Of a stretch of DNA of 64,000 bases, positions 1-11,010 are shown piece after piece. The stretch covers positions 11,497,501 through 11,561,500 of the forward strand of contig NC_059084.1 in NCBI RefSeq assembly GCF_020497125.1. Reading direction: 5' to 3'. Each line of letters starts with the position of its first letter. Position 1 is the first letter of the stretch. A program made the translations under genes and the position numbers. Below the pieces are notes generated by a model. The model ran no database searches. It saw only the letters and a list, made by a program, of their open reading frames with translations, and was not told where the DNA came from. The DNA is from Mauremys mutica. Lineage: Eukaryota > Chordata > Testudines > Geoemydidae.

Positions 1-949
1 GAGAGGGAAGTAGCCCAGGGGAAGGAATTGCTATTTCAAGTGGTTCACTGCTATCCCTTGGCCTGGGACCTGGTGTAGAGAGCGGGCCCAGGTCCCTCCC
101 TCTTTACTCCCCTTTTCTGGGACACTAGTGGGCCAGTTGATACCCCAGTTCATGGGTGATAAATGGTGCCCTGAACCCCCACAAGAGGAGAAAGCATGGG
201 ACCCATCATAATAGTGCCGGCAATTTGCCACAATGTGCAATTATGTCTATGGATGAAATATTAGATATTTTTCCCATTCGAGCAGCTGCATGAAATGATA
301 ACTTAAGGCAGCTGTTAGCTGAGGATATGGGCAGTGAACGTGAAAGGTGAGAGCAAATCCAAGTACAGGGATTGCCTTGATGCAGAGTTACTGAGAGCTA
401 CTGCAAAGTGTTGAGCGGGTGAATGTGTGACATCCCTGCTCTCTCATTGGTTGAAACGGTTCCATTCCAATGTCATTTTGTATTCTTTGAACACTGGGCA
501 GAATTATCATTGTTTTTTCCATTGTTTACACATAGCCAAGTGTGCTCTGCACAGGGATGCTCAGAGATTATTTCACATTCATTACATTCATGGTAAGGAG
601 TGGCTGTCTCAGCTCCCATCTGTACCTTGGTGTCCCCTACAAAGAAACTATCCTGTGCCTTTTTGCTTTCCATTAGGGCCTGATGCAAAGCCTCTTATTT
701 TAGAGGCCCCAGTGAAGGTTTCATTGACTTCAATGGGCTTTGGATCAAACCTTTAAAGAGAGTGGATTGCCCAGATGGGTGCCCTGCTTCACCATTGTGC
801 TATGTCCAGTTTAGGCAGTCAGGCCTGGTCCCTTTAGCATTCCATTCCTGCACAGTCTGTTACAGCAGGTGGAAAATGTTCGCTCATTTATTCAGGAGGC
901 GGGGGAAGGGGAATGAAACTTGACTCTTTCTCTCAAATGGTGACTTTTA
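1..949. other. Intergenic DNA, no gene recognised
   Basis: Both strands have only short open frames with no family I recognise. A phrase at 722-737 (cattgacttcaatggg) is one of many scattered copies of a palindromic sauropsid repeat motif, discussed in the findings. Otherwise I see unique-looking AT-rich sequence. Confidence 0.5.
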
Positions 950-964
950 ATATATATATATATA
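950..964. repeat. Short (TA)n microsatellite
   Basis: An uninterrupted run of about seven TA units, followed by a GT-rich stretch. Confidence 0.85.
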
Positions 965-1069
965 GTGTGTGTATGTTTCATTTTCAGTAGAAAAACATTT
1001 TTTTGCACTTTTTATTTGTTGTTAGAGCTTTTGCTAACTTCCCCCATCACCAGTTTTGATCGGGTTGGC

Positions 1070-1232
1070 TCAGTTAAATGGTGGGAAATTTTCATTTTTG
1101 AAAACTACAAATTTTCAAAAAAAAAAAAAGAGCATTCTAGGAAGAAATTCAAAGTCATCCCATTAAAATAAAACTAAACAAAACCAGCTTAGAAATTTTC
1201 ATGTACAAAAAAAATATATTGACCAGTTCTAC
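1070..1232 (+). mobile_element. 3' fragment of TAGGGCTGGTC-ended hAT-like element
   Basis: AT-rich text with repeated 'aaattttcatttt' phrases, ending in gaccagttctac at 1221-1232. The end is the reverse complement of a TAGAACTGGTC terminus, close to the TAGGGCTGGTC start of the copies near 23.1 kb and 58.5 kb. The 5' part is missing or too diverged to follow. A poly-A run lies at 1117-1129. The assignment rests on the end motif and on A/T-run phrasing only. Confidence 0.4.
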
Positions 1233-2146
1233 ACTCAATTCAGCGACAACAGATCTGATAAAATGTACCTAATTACCTCTCCAGTCGATAACAATTATTC
1301 AGTGTAATTACGATGAGCCTATTTGTTTTTTAATTGACAGTTTGATCAATGTTTTATGATGTTTGTTTGATCTTGATGCTCATCGTACACCAATGCACTG
1401 TGTGTTGCCAAATGCATTGCTCGTTGGACTTCCATCTCCACTGATTGCCCTCACTATTAGTTCTCATTGTTGTCATTCTGCTGTCTGACTTGCCCTGCAC
1501 CATCTCTCAGTGACTGCCACTGTATCATTATGATCCCTCACGACTGATGTAGGGATGCTCCCAGTTGTTGCCCCTCTGCTGCCGGCCTATCCATGTTCAG
1601 TGAAGGAGCAGTGTTAAACAGCCGAGTATGTAAGAATAATGCTGAACATAGCACTTGGAGCCAGATAAATACTCACTGTTAGGACATAAATCACTTCCTG
1701 TATCTGATGCTTTTTACATGTAGTGGATATGGATTTTGCAATGATAGCTTCTCAATCTGATTTCTACTAAATGTTCCAGATAGTTCAGTAACCAAACATT
1801 TGTCCTGATGGAATAAATGCATTTTTTTATGCATCATGAAATCTTTCAGAGGATTTTTATTTTTCCCAGAAAAGGCAGAATAACATTCCTTTGCTATCCT
1901 ATCAATAACTGAATCACAGGGTTTTGTATTTCAGTATCTTACTGCCACAAAATACAATGTTTAACAATATTACCCTATGACAAGATATCATAATAGTGTT
2001 ATTTTTACTAAGCGTTATTGGGCTAAAATTTCAATTTCACTAATTTTTCAAAAGTGGATTCCAAAAACTTCTGGCATTTCCCCTATATTGAATAGAGCCA
2101 GGCCAAGTTAGAAGTGATGGATGAATTAAAGTTAGAGAGGAAAGAT
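1233..2146. other. Intergenic DNA, possibly with constrained segments
   Basis: No gene or repeat recognised. The part at about 1240-1400 has a low-repeat, homeodomain-site-rich look (taattacc, taattacg, taattgac), which is common in vertebrate conserved non-coding DNA. That is an impression, not a measurement. Confidence 0.4.
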
Positions 2147-2425
2147 AACCTTGTGGCTAAGATACTCAACTGGGACTAAGGAAACCTGAGGTCAGTTCTG
2201 AGCTCTGCTACAGACTTCTATACAGCCTTGGAAAAGTCACTTAATATATCTTAGTTTCCCATCTATAAAATGGGGCTAATCATACTTCCTTTCTACTACC
2301 ACTTGCTGTCTTAGAATCTAAGCTTTTTGGGGCGTGGACTACCCCATATTTTGTGTGAGCTTTCAGTATCGAGTATAATAGGACTCTGTCATCTGTGGGC
2401 ATTATCGTAGTACTACATCTATTAA
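2147..2425 (+). mobile_element. MIR/CORE-SINE copy with 3' tail
   Basis: The core phrase 'aaaagtcacttaatatatcttagtttcccatctataaaatggggctaat' pattern, seen here in pieces between 2228 and 2282, is the hallmark of MIR-type SINEs. Downstream, 'aatctaagctttttggggcgtggac' fits the sauropsid version of the 3' tail that appears again at 17.4, 55.9 and 58.1 kb. The copy is old, with many mismatches, and non-coding. Confidence 0.75.
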
Positions 2426-2730
2426 AAATAAGTGTCTGGGGGAAAAGGTGGGTATATTAATACTGTGTATACAATGGCCTCATATTATTCACTTTCTGCA
2501 AACTGCAAATGAGCTACAGGCTGCTTCAACACAACATTTATCCTGGCACAGTTGCACTTAAAAAAAGTATGATTCCTTCCTTTGAAATTTAGTTGTATTA
2601 ATTGCAGCCATTGTTTTCCAGGTGGGGAGGAACAAAGAGCCACTCCCTTCACAGTTCTTTCAGAGGTCTATCAGAAAGTTCTTGTCTCATACAATTATTT
2701 CCCTCCTATGAGAAATCAACCACTTTCAGT

Positions 2731-3076
2731 CAGGGCCGGCTTTAGGAAGTGCGGGGCCCAATTCGAACAGTTTCGACAGGGCCCCAGCAGGGATGACTTT
2801 AAAAAAAAAATACTACATGTAATAAAACACGTGGGGCTTGTACTGACCAGGTGGTGTTCCGAGTCTTCGGCGGCGGGTCCTTCACTCTGTCCGGGTCTTC
2901 GGCGGCACTGAAGGACCCACCGCCGAAGTGCTGCTGAAGACCCGGAGCGCCGCCAGGTGAATAAAAATTAAAAAGGAGCCTCTAGCCAGGGAAGGGATTC
3001 TCACTGGGCACAGGGTCCTCTTAGGCGCAGGGCCTGATTCGGGGGAATTGGTGGAATAGGCCTAAAGCCGGCCCTG
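2731..3076. mobile_element. 346-bp non-autonomous DNA transposon (hAT-like), complete
   Basis: The ends are perfect 16-bp inverted repeats: CAGGGCCGGCTTTAGG at 2731-2746 and CCTAAAGCCGGCCCTG at 3061-3076. The element is flanked by an identical 8-bp TSD, ctttcagt, at 2723-2730 and 3077-3084. An 8-bp TSD with CAGGG ends is typical of hAT elements. The interior is non-coding and strongly folded. A 20-bp arm at 2865-2884 pairs with 2909-2928 with one mismatch, and 2890-2900 pairs perfectly with 2936-2946. The perfect ends suggest a fairly young insertion. There is no transposase, so it would have been mobilised in trans. Confidence 0.9.
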
Positions 3077-3084
3077 CTTTCAGT
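3077..3084. repeat. Right TSD of the 346-bp transposon
   Basis: ctttcagt, identical to 2723-2730. Unlike the other hAT insertions in this window, its centre is TC and not TA. Confidence 0.85.
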
Positions 3085-3204
3085 AGTCACCAGCGTGGGT
3101 AGTCTACAATTCTTCATCCACATTTTTCATGGGTAAGAGCTTTGACTGTTCAAGAGATCCTGTGATGCTGGCTGTTATGAGACACATAACAGACATACAT
3201 GAAA

Positions 3205-3365
3205 ACTGTATGCAGTGTTGTTGTGGCCATATTGGTCCCAGGGTATTAGAAAGAGGAGATGGGTGAGATAATGTGTTTTATTGGACCAATAAATGAAGTT
3301 TATTAAAATAAGAAAATATATATGTTGGTCCAATAAAAAAGATTACCTCACCCATCTTGTCTCTA
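3205..3365 (-). mobile_element. Fold-back retroelement fragment (head-to-head arms)
   Basis: The left part reads 'gcagtgttgttgtggccatattggtccca', in pieces from 3212. It is the reversed tail of a repeat common in turtles, whose forward form ends in a GGCTACAAC-type motif. The arm gatgggtgagataatgtg at 3258-3275, running on to ttttattggacca, is matched in inverse by ttggtccaataaaa and ttacctcacccatc at 3324-3357. The copy is therefore two opposed partial copies with an AT-rich spacer. A single-arm copy of the same family lies near 20.5 kb. I could not find a clear TSD. Confidence 0.55.
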
Positions 3366-4619
3366 TAGTAATAATTAACTTGATTTTAGTAAGTGTGTGA
3401 CTAGCTATGTCCAAGAAATGCTAAGGGTGGAACATAATCAAGGAAATTAATGAGGACAGATCCCTTACAGTGTATCCTCATTATGTTTCAAGGTCCAGAA
3501 TGGATACGCATCCAAAAGTACGCAAACATATCCTAACCCTACCTATGAAACTCTGTGAACCTCTTGAGCCAAATTTATCTCTGGGGTAATTTAATCAAAG
3601 CCAGTATTAAATTAAATTAACCAGGGACAAATTGGATCACTTAAGCCTGCAAAACTGGGTTTGAAACTACCCCAAAATAGGCTTTCCCCTCATATTTCTT
3701 GTTCCTTCCAGTTCCATTAGGGATGACAATACACTGAGAAGAAGCTTTTTCTTCATATCATCTGGGCACTTCCAGGCAGTATTAGAATGTGCAGTGGAGC
3801 ACAAGACTGAGTAATAACTATTACGATGTGCTCAGCATTGTTTTGCACAGCACTGACCAAAGAGAACACATGGTCCCTGTGCCACAGAGTTCAGAATTTG
3901 GATAGACAAGAGGTTACAAATACTAACTGCTCTTGGTGACTAGAGAGAGGTTATCATAAAGGGCTACAATTTTGTGTCCTTAAGAGCCTCTGACTGCCCA
4001 CTGATAAAGGGTTCAGTGTCATGTAACAGCAACTGCTGTCAACCCTGACAAACTCATTACACCTAACACATTGTCATCATGATATTTATCTATAGAGAAT
4101 GTCGTGTGAGATAGCCAATGAAAGACAGTGACACACTGGCCATTAATACCATTGTGAAATGTATGTATTAACACTGTATTGGGAATTATGGTATTATACA
4201 TTAAAATCTGTAAGCAAACAAAGGGAGAAACTGGTTTTCTTTTGTCAAGAGGGAGGATAATTATTTCCCTGTCTCTAATGTAAATTGAGCATGGTGATGC
4301 CAGAGACAATGGGACAGTTCATTTGAGTTGAAGGTAATCAGGAGGAGCAAATTAACATGAGGATGTAAAATTCATCTGGGAAAACACTAGCATCTGAACC
4401 CTAGGTGTTCATCCTAACACTGGTGACAAAGACAAAGTCTGGGGGATATAAGGAGTGGCAAAAAGACATTTTGGTGATCCCTCACTGAGGTCAGTGCTCT
4501 TTGCACCCAGGAACCATGGAGCTCCAGCCATGTGGGTTACTGATGCTAACTGGCTGTAGGTGAGAAAACTGCCTTAGACAAGGATTGTAGCCTGTTAAAT
4601 TTTAATCACTAGAAAGTGT
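3366..4619. other. Intergenic DNA, no gene recognised
   Basis: Unique-looking sequence. The minus-strand frame at 4019-4309 (96 codons) has no recognisable domain and lies in AT-rich DNA, so it is probably chance. Confidence 0.45.
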
Positions 4620-5065
4620 GAGTATAATTTTGTTTGTAACCATTTTCTGTTTCGATTATCTCTGCTTTAGTATCACTTAAATCTCTGTTCTTTCTTAATA
4701 AACTTATTCTTGTTTTATTAAAAATTCATCTCAAAGCTGTTATATTAAAGTAAGATGTGAATACTCAGCTGAACCAACAGGCTGGTGTATATACTCCCTT
4801 TGGAGAAAGCCGACTTGGTAATTTCTGTGAGTGTCCAGTGACAAGGGCTGGATACTGCAGAGAAATAAACACTCTTCCAGGGGGTTCAGGAACTTGTGTG
4901 TATCAAGTGTTACCTGCGAGGCAAAAAGGACTGGCAGGCTAACAAACTGGGGTGAAAGGGAGCGGTCACTTGGTTTAACAGCAACAAACCTCTCTTTTGC
5001 TAAGGCAGAGGGGTAACCAGGTCACCCATAGTTCTGGACGCCTCACAGAAACATTACAGGGGTCC
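4620..5065 (+). mobile_element. Possible LTR-type retroelement remnant
   Basis: Text such as 'tatcacttaaatctctgttctttcttaataaactt' (read in pieces from 4672) followed by 'caggctggtgtatatactccctttggagaaagcc' resembles, from memory, LTR sequences of old endogenous retroelements common in turtles. A polyadenylation-like AATAAA is present in the ttaataaac stretch at 4696-4704. I see no TG...CA ends, no TSD and no coding remnant, so the class and limits are uncertain. Short plus-strand frames at 4757-5016 overlap it and are not genes. Confidence 0.3.
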
Positions 5066-5814
5066 TGGTAGAACTTCTAATTTAGACGGTTGACCAGAGT
5101 AGGTTGTTTTAAGGAGGGATTTCGATCAACAGAGGGAGTTAAAGCGTACAATGAAAAAAAGAACAAAAACAAGAGTGGGGCAAAAGACTAGAAAGGGAGA
5201 AATGAGACGAAAGAGATTAGTGAATGTGTAAGACCTGGGTGTCTCACTTGGTATAGAATATAAAACCCAGTGGAGGGATTTGGAGAGAGGAGTGACAAGG
5301 CCATGGAATGTGAAGATGATATTTTTAGATCCTGCGGTTTGAATAGACTGGAGGAGGGTAAGGTGGGAACCAGCAAGGGCCAGAGAATAGAGGGAAGATG
5401 CAGAAGTCAGGGAGGAGATATATAAATATTACCCAAAGATTTTCAAAGATCAAAATATTGATTTTTGAGGCCTAGGTGAAGATTTGGAGCTTGTTCTTGT
5501 TCCTTTCAAATCAGTTTACTAAGTCCTGCTCGATGGGAAGCACCTGTTTGTAAATGAGATACTCCTGAGAACCATCTTACAGTGTCAGCTATCAGCATTT
5601 TCAAGCACAAAGATTAGCCATAAGAGAGATGATTCTTTGTCAGGAGGACATTTTGGAACCTACATTTTTAGAAACTTAACACTAGGGGCCAAATTCTGTC
5701 TGTCTAGATTTTTTTAAGGTGGCCCACTGCTGTGGGATCTGACATGAACTCCTATCTGCACTGCAATCAGATGTAATGGTGATGCCTGGAGAGCCAGATT
5801 CTCAGCTGGCGTAA
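5066..5814. other. Intergenic DNA, no gene recognised
   Basis: Purine-rich stretches at about 5140-5310, with no matching family I know. The segment at about 5690-5810 carries phrases such as 'ggggccaaattctg' and 'ccagattctcagctgg' that belong to the scattered palindromic sauropsid repeat noted in the findings. Confidence 0.4.
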
Positions 5815-6384
5815 GATGGAAAAGTTCAGAAAAGGGCAACAAAATGATTAGGGGTATGGAATGGCTTCCATATGAAGAGAGATTAATAAGACTGGGACTT
5901 TTCAGCTTGGAAAAGAAATGACTAAGGGGAGATATGACTGAGGTCTATAAAGTTATGACTGATGTGGAGAAAGTAAATAAGGAAGTGTTATTTACTCCTT
6001 CTCATAACACAAGAACTAGGGATCATCAAATGAAATCAATAAGCAGCAGATTTAAAACAAACAAAGGAAGTATTTCTTCTCACAACACACAGTTAACCTG
6101 TGCAACTCTTTGCCAGAGGATGTTGTAAAGGTCAAGACTATAACTGAGTTCAAAAAGAACATGGAGGCTAGGTCCATCAATGGCTATTAGCCAGGACGGG
6201 CAGGGATGGTGTCCCTAGCTTGTTTGCCAGAAGCTGGGAATGGGAGACATGGAATGGATCACTTGATGATTACCTGTTCTTTCCCTCTAGGGCACCTGGC
6301 ATTGGTCACTGTTGGAAGACAGGATACTGGGCTAGATTGACCTTTGGTCTGACCCTGTATGATCGTTCTTATGTTCTTATGATG
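5815..6384 (+). mobile_element. CR1 LINE, 5'-truncated 3' end
   Basis: The sequence contains the end of CR1 ORF2 followed by the 3' untranslated region. A broken frame from about 5830 encodes an 'RLIRLGLFSLEK' phrase typical of the end of CR1 reverse transcriptase. The 3' untranslated part runs through 'ccatcaatggctattagccagg', 'acttgatgattacctgttc' and 'ggtctgaccctgtat' and ends in repeated ttcttatg units at 6366-6381. Several stops and small indels make it inactive. A closely related copy lies at 60380-61077. Confidence 0.9.
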
Positions 6385-7233
6385 TAGCTCCATTGATAGC
6401 ACTGGAACTATAGTGATTAATGCCAGCTGATTAACTGGTTTTTATGTTTATTTTTGCTTTTGCTAGCACATGCCTTCTTGATGAATGGGATCCCATAAAG
6501 ACAAAACTCCAATAGCTTTGTGTATCAGTTACAAACACAAATAATAATAATTGTAACATAAGGTTTAGAGATACATTGATTGGCTTCAGAATAGATAATA
6601 TCCCTTGGGATCCTTATAATATTATCTGACCTTAAGAGTGAAATGGCACTTACTCAAATGCCACTGGAATGGATTCTGTGCTTTTCATCTTAGCATTCAT
6701 AAAGTAATTCACACATCATTAATAAGGAATCATTTTTCAGCCAAAAAAACCTCCAAAAAAACACATGGCTCATTGTTATTGATTTTAAATTACAACAAAG
6801 GCATTATCTAAGTAGCTCCAGAATACCAGCAATATTTTCTCAAGAATCCAGTAAATTTCATCATGATTTAAGTTTAGATCTTACCCATTTTTTCCCATGT
6901 CAAAGTATTAGCACACACTATTGCCTTCTTACTGATCTAGGATTCATTTTTTGCTCTCAATACATTATAGTAGGACTTGAGAGTACCTGGTTGTGTCTGT
7001 GGTCCATTAAAAACCTTTATATGCATGAGCTCATTAATGTGCCCAAAATATTTTAAGGTGGGCTGAAATGGAAAATTACAAGAGTTCAGTTTGGGAACAA
7101 TTCTCTCAAATTGGAAAAAAAATAGCATAAGTACAAACCCAAAAGTTTTCCTATTTTTTGTATTGTTGGTTCTTCTGACACTTAAAATGTTTGTTTGTTT
7201 TCTTCCGTACAATTTTCGATTCCGTCACCCACA
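6385..7233. other. Intergenic DNA, no gene recognised
   Basis: AT-rich sequence, low in repeats. Overlapping frames on both strands near 6937-7378 have no recognisable product, and the plus-strand one runs into a transposon. Confidence 0.45.
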
Positions 7234-7241
7234 CTCTAGAA

Positions 7242-7584
7242 CAGTGGCTCTCAGCCAGGGGTACACATACCCCTGGGGTACTCAAAAGTCTTCCAGGGGG
7301 CATATCAACTTATTTAGAGATTTGCCTAATTTTACAACAGGCTACATAAAAAGCACTAGTGACGTCAATACAAACTAAAATTTCATACAGACAATGACTT
7401 GTTAATACTGCTTTATATTTTATAATTATATGGTAAAAATGAGGAAGTCAGCAATAGTGTGCTGTGCCACTTTTGTATTTTTATGTCAGATTTTGTAAGC
7501 AAGTAGTTTTTAAGTGAGGTGAAACTTGGGGGTACCCAAGACAAATCAGACTTTTGAAAGGTATAAAAAGGTTGAGAGCCACAG
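7242..7584. mobile_element. 343-bp non-autonomous hAT transposon, complete
   Basis: The left end CAGTGGCTCTCAGCC (7242-7256) matches the inverse of the right end ggttgagagccacag (7570-7584) with two mismatches. The insertion has a perfect 8-bp TSD, ctctagaa, at 7234-7241 and 7585-7592. The TSD has TA at its centre, the pattern of Buster-type hAT elements. The interior is AT-rich and non-coding. Confidence 0.88.
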
Positions 7585-7884
7585 CTCTAGAATCTTTGTG
7601 AACTGAGCCAATAGATACTTTGTGATGAGTCGCGCTAGTTAAAGAAATACAAAATTAACTTTTTTTTTTCCAACAAACCACTGGGATATTTTTTTCACAA
7701 AATGTTCCCATTTTTCCACTAGCTCTAGTGACCAGGAGTCTCTGTGGGTGGGGCTGGTTAAAGACATTTTCTTTTCAGCAGCCAAGAGAGGCAGAGTTGC
7801 TCCCAGTGGGTCTCGTTCTCCGCTGCTTGGGACCTTGTGTTGTCCTTTACACCTCTGCAGATTGGGAGGCAGTGTGGTGTAGTG

Positions 7885-7962
7885 CACTGGTATGCAAACT
7901 TTTCCAGTTGTGCCCCCGTCACCCGTCAAAGAATTTGGCTGGGAGGGGTTGCAAGTGCTTTG
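7885..7962. mobile_element. Likely 5' fragment of another hAT-type repeat
   Basis: The phrase cactggtatgcaaacttttc followed by 'cagttgtgcccccgtcaccc' resembles the start of a turtle repeat that usually begins near CAGGGGTTCCCAAACTTTTC. It stops where the CR1 at 7963 starts, so it may have been cut by that insertion or a deletion. Confidence 0.35.
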
Positions 7963-8786
7963 GAGGATAGGATTATAATTCAAAATGATCTGGACAAACT
8001 GGAACAATGCTCTGAAGTAAATAGGATGAAATTCAATAAAGACAAATGCAAAGTACTCCACTTAGGAAGGAACAATCAGTTGCACACATACAAAATGGGA
8101 AATGACTGCCTAGGACGGAGTACCGTGGAAAGAGACCACAAGCTAAATATGAGTCAACAGTGTAACACTGTTGCAAAAAATTTAACATAGTTCTGGGATG
8201 TATTAGCAGGAGTGTTGTAAGCAAGACACGAGAAGTAATTCTTCTGCTCTACTCTGTGATGATTATGCCTCAACTGGAGTATTGTGTCCAGTTCTGGGCG
8301 CCACATTTCAGGAAAGATGTGGACAAACTGGAGAAAGTCCAGAGAAAAGCAACAAAAGTGATTACATATCTTGAAAACGACCTATGAGGGAAGATTGAAA
8401 AAATTGGGTGTGTTTAGCCTGGAAAAGAGAAGACTCAGAGGGGTCATAGTTTTCAAGTACATAAAAGGTTGTTACAAGGAGGAGGGAGAAAAATTGTTCT
8501 TCTTAATCCCTGACAACAGGACAAGAAGCAATGGACTTAAATTACAGGAAGGGAGGTTTAGGTTGGACGTTAGGAAAAATTTCCTGTCAGGGTGGTTAAG
8601 CACTGGAATAAATTGCCTAGGGAGGTTGTGGAATCTCCATCATTGGAGATTTTTAAGAGTAGGTTAGACAAATAGACAAACACCTGTCAGGGATGATCTA
8701 GATAATACTTAGTCCTGCCCTGAGTGCAGGGGACTGGACTAGATGACCTCTCGAGGTCCCTTCCAGGTCTATGATTCTATGAATTA
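7963..8786 (+). mobile_element. CR1 LINE with decayed ORF2 C-terminus and 3' UTR
   Basis: This is a longer 5'-truncated CR1 than its neighbours. Frames in several phases give fragments of the ORF2 C-terminal region: a 'MKFNKDKCKVLHLGRNN' phrase near 8025-8080, 'PQLEYCVQFWAP' near 8265-8300, a 'LGVFSLEKRRLRG' phrase near 8405-8440, and 'RFRLDVRKNF' near 8550-8580. The 3' end has the 'gatgacctctcgaggtcccttccaggtc' pattern and closes with repeated attctatgaa at 8773-8782. Frameshifts and stops are frequent, so it is a dead copy. Confidence 0.93.
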
Positions 8787-9974
8787 GTATGAAGGGATTG
8801 CTACAATGCAAGTTACTGGGCTACAACCCGGTGGTGAACTAAAACCCATGTAGCCCTGCATGACTGGTTTCAGAAGCACTGCTTTGCCCCAAGAGAAAAG
8901 TGGGTTTGTTTCAGCCCACTTCTCCCATCTCTTTGCATAGGTGCTCGGGGAAGGGGCAGAAGTTGGCTTCATGGGAGTAAGAGGGGAGAGATTGTGTTAA
9001 GGAAAGCCAGGCTCCACACTCAGGTTCATAGGTCTGTGCTGAACTCCAAGCTGGGAGATTTCTGGTTCTTCTGCTGCTTTTGTGAGACTATTCTTGCTGC
9101 CTGTTATAAACATAATCCTTGGGAGGAAAACCACTTGCTGGCTGCCCCTATGTAGTTTTTTCCCTGATGAGTCATTCCACCAGCGTATACCCAATCATCA
9201 GTTAAGCCAGACAATGAAGTCAATAAGGTTGCCTGAGAGCAAAATTGGCCCCATTATTCACAACCACTGTGTCTGCCTCGTTATTGATAACATACCACTC
9301 AGGGGCTGGAGACCTAAATATGATGGAAAATCACTAGGGACAGGAAACCTTTGTTCCAAACGCAAACATTTACTGATGTTAGAAAAAGGTTGGGTTAACA
9401 TTTTCCTTGTGTGTTTTCCCACTGTCAGCTGGAAGCAGAAATACTCAGGTATTGTCAGGAGATCGGCTATTCCTGTGGCATTTCTGCCATGGCTGTACCT
9501 GTTCTTGCAAAATTCTCAGCCTGATTTCTGGACCCAACAGATGAACGGGCAGCAAAGCAGACATCAGAGCCAAACTGCCAAATTCTTTGTTTGCCCATCA
9601 CAAAATAGCACAACGGGGGTACCAGGCAGAAAGGATGGATTGCACAAATAAAATAATCAGCCAACCTTCAGAAGGAGATTGTCCACCAGCAGCAGATGTA
9701 ATCTTCCCCTGAGGCTTTCAAAGTGGGCTGACTCAACTCAGCCAAGGAATCAGTAACACTGAGGGTGGCTTGGCCAGATTCACCCTGAGTAAATTCATAG
9801 ACGTCAGTGGAGTTACACACAGGGATGCGCTAAACCCATGGTCAGGTTGTGAACTGTGCCCCTCTCACTGTGAGAGTCGGCCTTGGGCTATCAACACTAG
9901 CACAGCCAGGAAACATCTATCAGAGGCTCGTGGTTTTTCCGCTAACAAACTTAATGAGAAAAAAGAACAGTTGA
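8787..9974. other. Intergenic DNA with the longest non-repeat ORF
   Basis: The plus strand is open for 189 codons at 9082-9651. I see no signal peptide, domain, repeated motif or splice context that would support a gene. The product has mixed composition and resembles no family I know. In a 64-kb window read in six frames, a frame of this length can occur by chance. I do not call it a gene, but I record it because it is the longest frame outside repeats. Confidence 0.45.
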
Positions 9975-10255
9975 TAGAAAGTATTTATTTATTTACTTAC
10001 TTATTTGTATCACAGTAGCACTAAGAGCCCCCAAACTTGGATGAAAGTTCCATCAGGCTAGGTCGGTGAGCGACAGTCTCTGCCCCAAAGCGCTGGTGAC
10101 CTATAAAGAGAAGGCAGATAAAGGATGAGTCGGGCAGTGACGTAAAGTGATTTGCCCCAGGTGACACAACAGGTCAGTGGCTGAGCTGGGAATAGCCTTG
10201 AGGTCTTCTGACCCCAGACCAGTGCTCTCTCCACTGAACCACACTGCCTTTCAAT
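9975..10255 (-). mobile_element. MIR/CORE-SINE copy with tail, minus strand
   Basis: Reading inversely, the tail (ctctgccccaaagcg at 10079-10093) comes before the core region, here 'agtgatttgccccaggtgacacaacaggtcagtggc' near 10146-10182, and then 'ccagtgctctctccactgaaccacactgcctt' at 10219-10250. These are the diagnostic phrases of a reversed MIR. A (TTTA)n-like run at 9980-10007 sits at the tail end. Confidence 0.8.
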
Positions 10256-10654
10256 ATAAATCTAAAAAGACGGTGTTTGCCCATAACATATGGTCACACA
10301 CTAGCCAACTAAAACCCTAGATAATGATTTATAGCTGGTCATTGGGGATCTTTAACAGTTTGTTGAGAAATTCCGTAATAAATGCTAATGTTAAATCCTT
10401 TGCAAGTCCAGCAATGGTGATCAGCACTTGCACTTATAAAGAAAAAGCAGTAAAGGCACAGCAGACATTAGAGCCCCCCTCCTTCCCCTTTCAGTATTTT
10501 TAATGAAAGGAAAAAGGTTCCAGCCATTGCTGAGTTGGCCAATTCCAGCAAAAACAGTGACCATCAATATGCTGCTGCCATGTTACAGAGTCTGAGTTAT
10601 AGCATCTCACTGTGGAACACATCAGGGACTGATTCTTCTCTTGGTTTTACATTG

Positions 10655-10795
10655 GTTCATTATTTATTTATATATACATTGCAGTAAGGCCTAGGATCTC
10701 CAGTCATGGACCAAAGTCCCGTTGTGCTAGGTGCTGTACAAACAGAACAAAAAGATAGGCTCTACTCCAAAGATCTTACAACCAAAGTAATCTTG
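10655..10795 (-). mobile_element. MIR-type 3' tail fragment, minus strand
   Basis: The phrases 'ttgtgctaggtgctgtacaaacagaacaaaa' and 'gatcttacaaccaaagt' match the reversed tail seen at 9.98 kb, preceded by 'cagtcatggaccaaagtccc'. The conserved core is missing. Confidence 0.65.
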
Positions 10796-11010
10796 GTGCC
10801 CCTCCATTGAGCTTGATGGTGTTTCTCCTGATTTACACCAGTATAAGTGAGGTCATAATTTGGCCCTCAGAGCTTTTCTGTGTTTGGGGTCCTTTTAAAC
10901 AGAGTTTTGCAATGACCACATTGCAGACAAACTCCTTAACACTGAGCTAGTGTCAGTTAAATTATCTGTGGCAGAATGGTGAAACTTACTCTGCTATTTG
11001 GACCATCTCA

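Noticed and set aside
9082..9651. 189-codon plus-strand ORF, the longest outside repeats
   Set aside because: No domain, signal peptide, splice context or recognisable family. A frame this long is within chance for about 128 kb of double-stranded search space, and shorter frames lie on the other strand.
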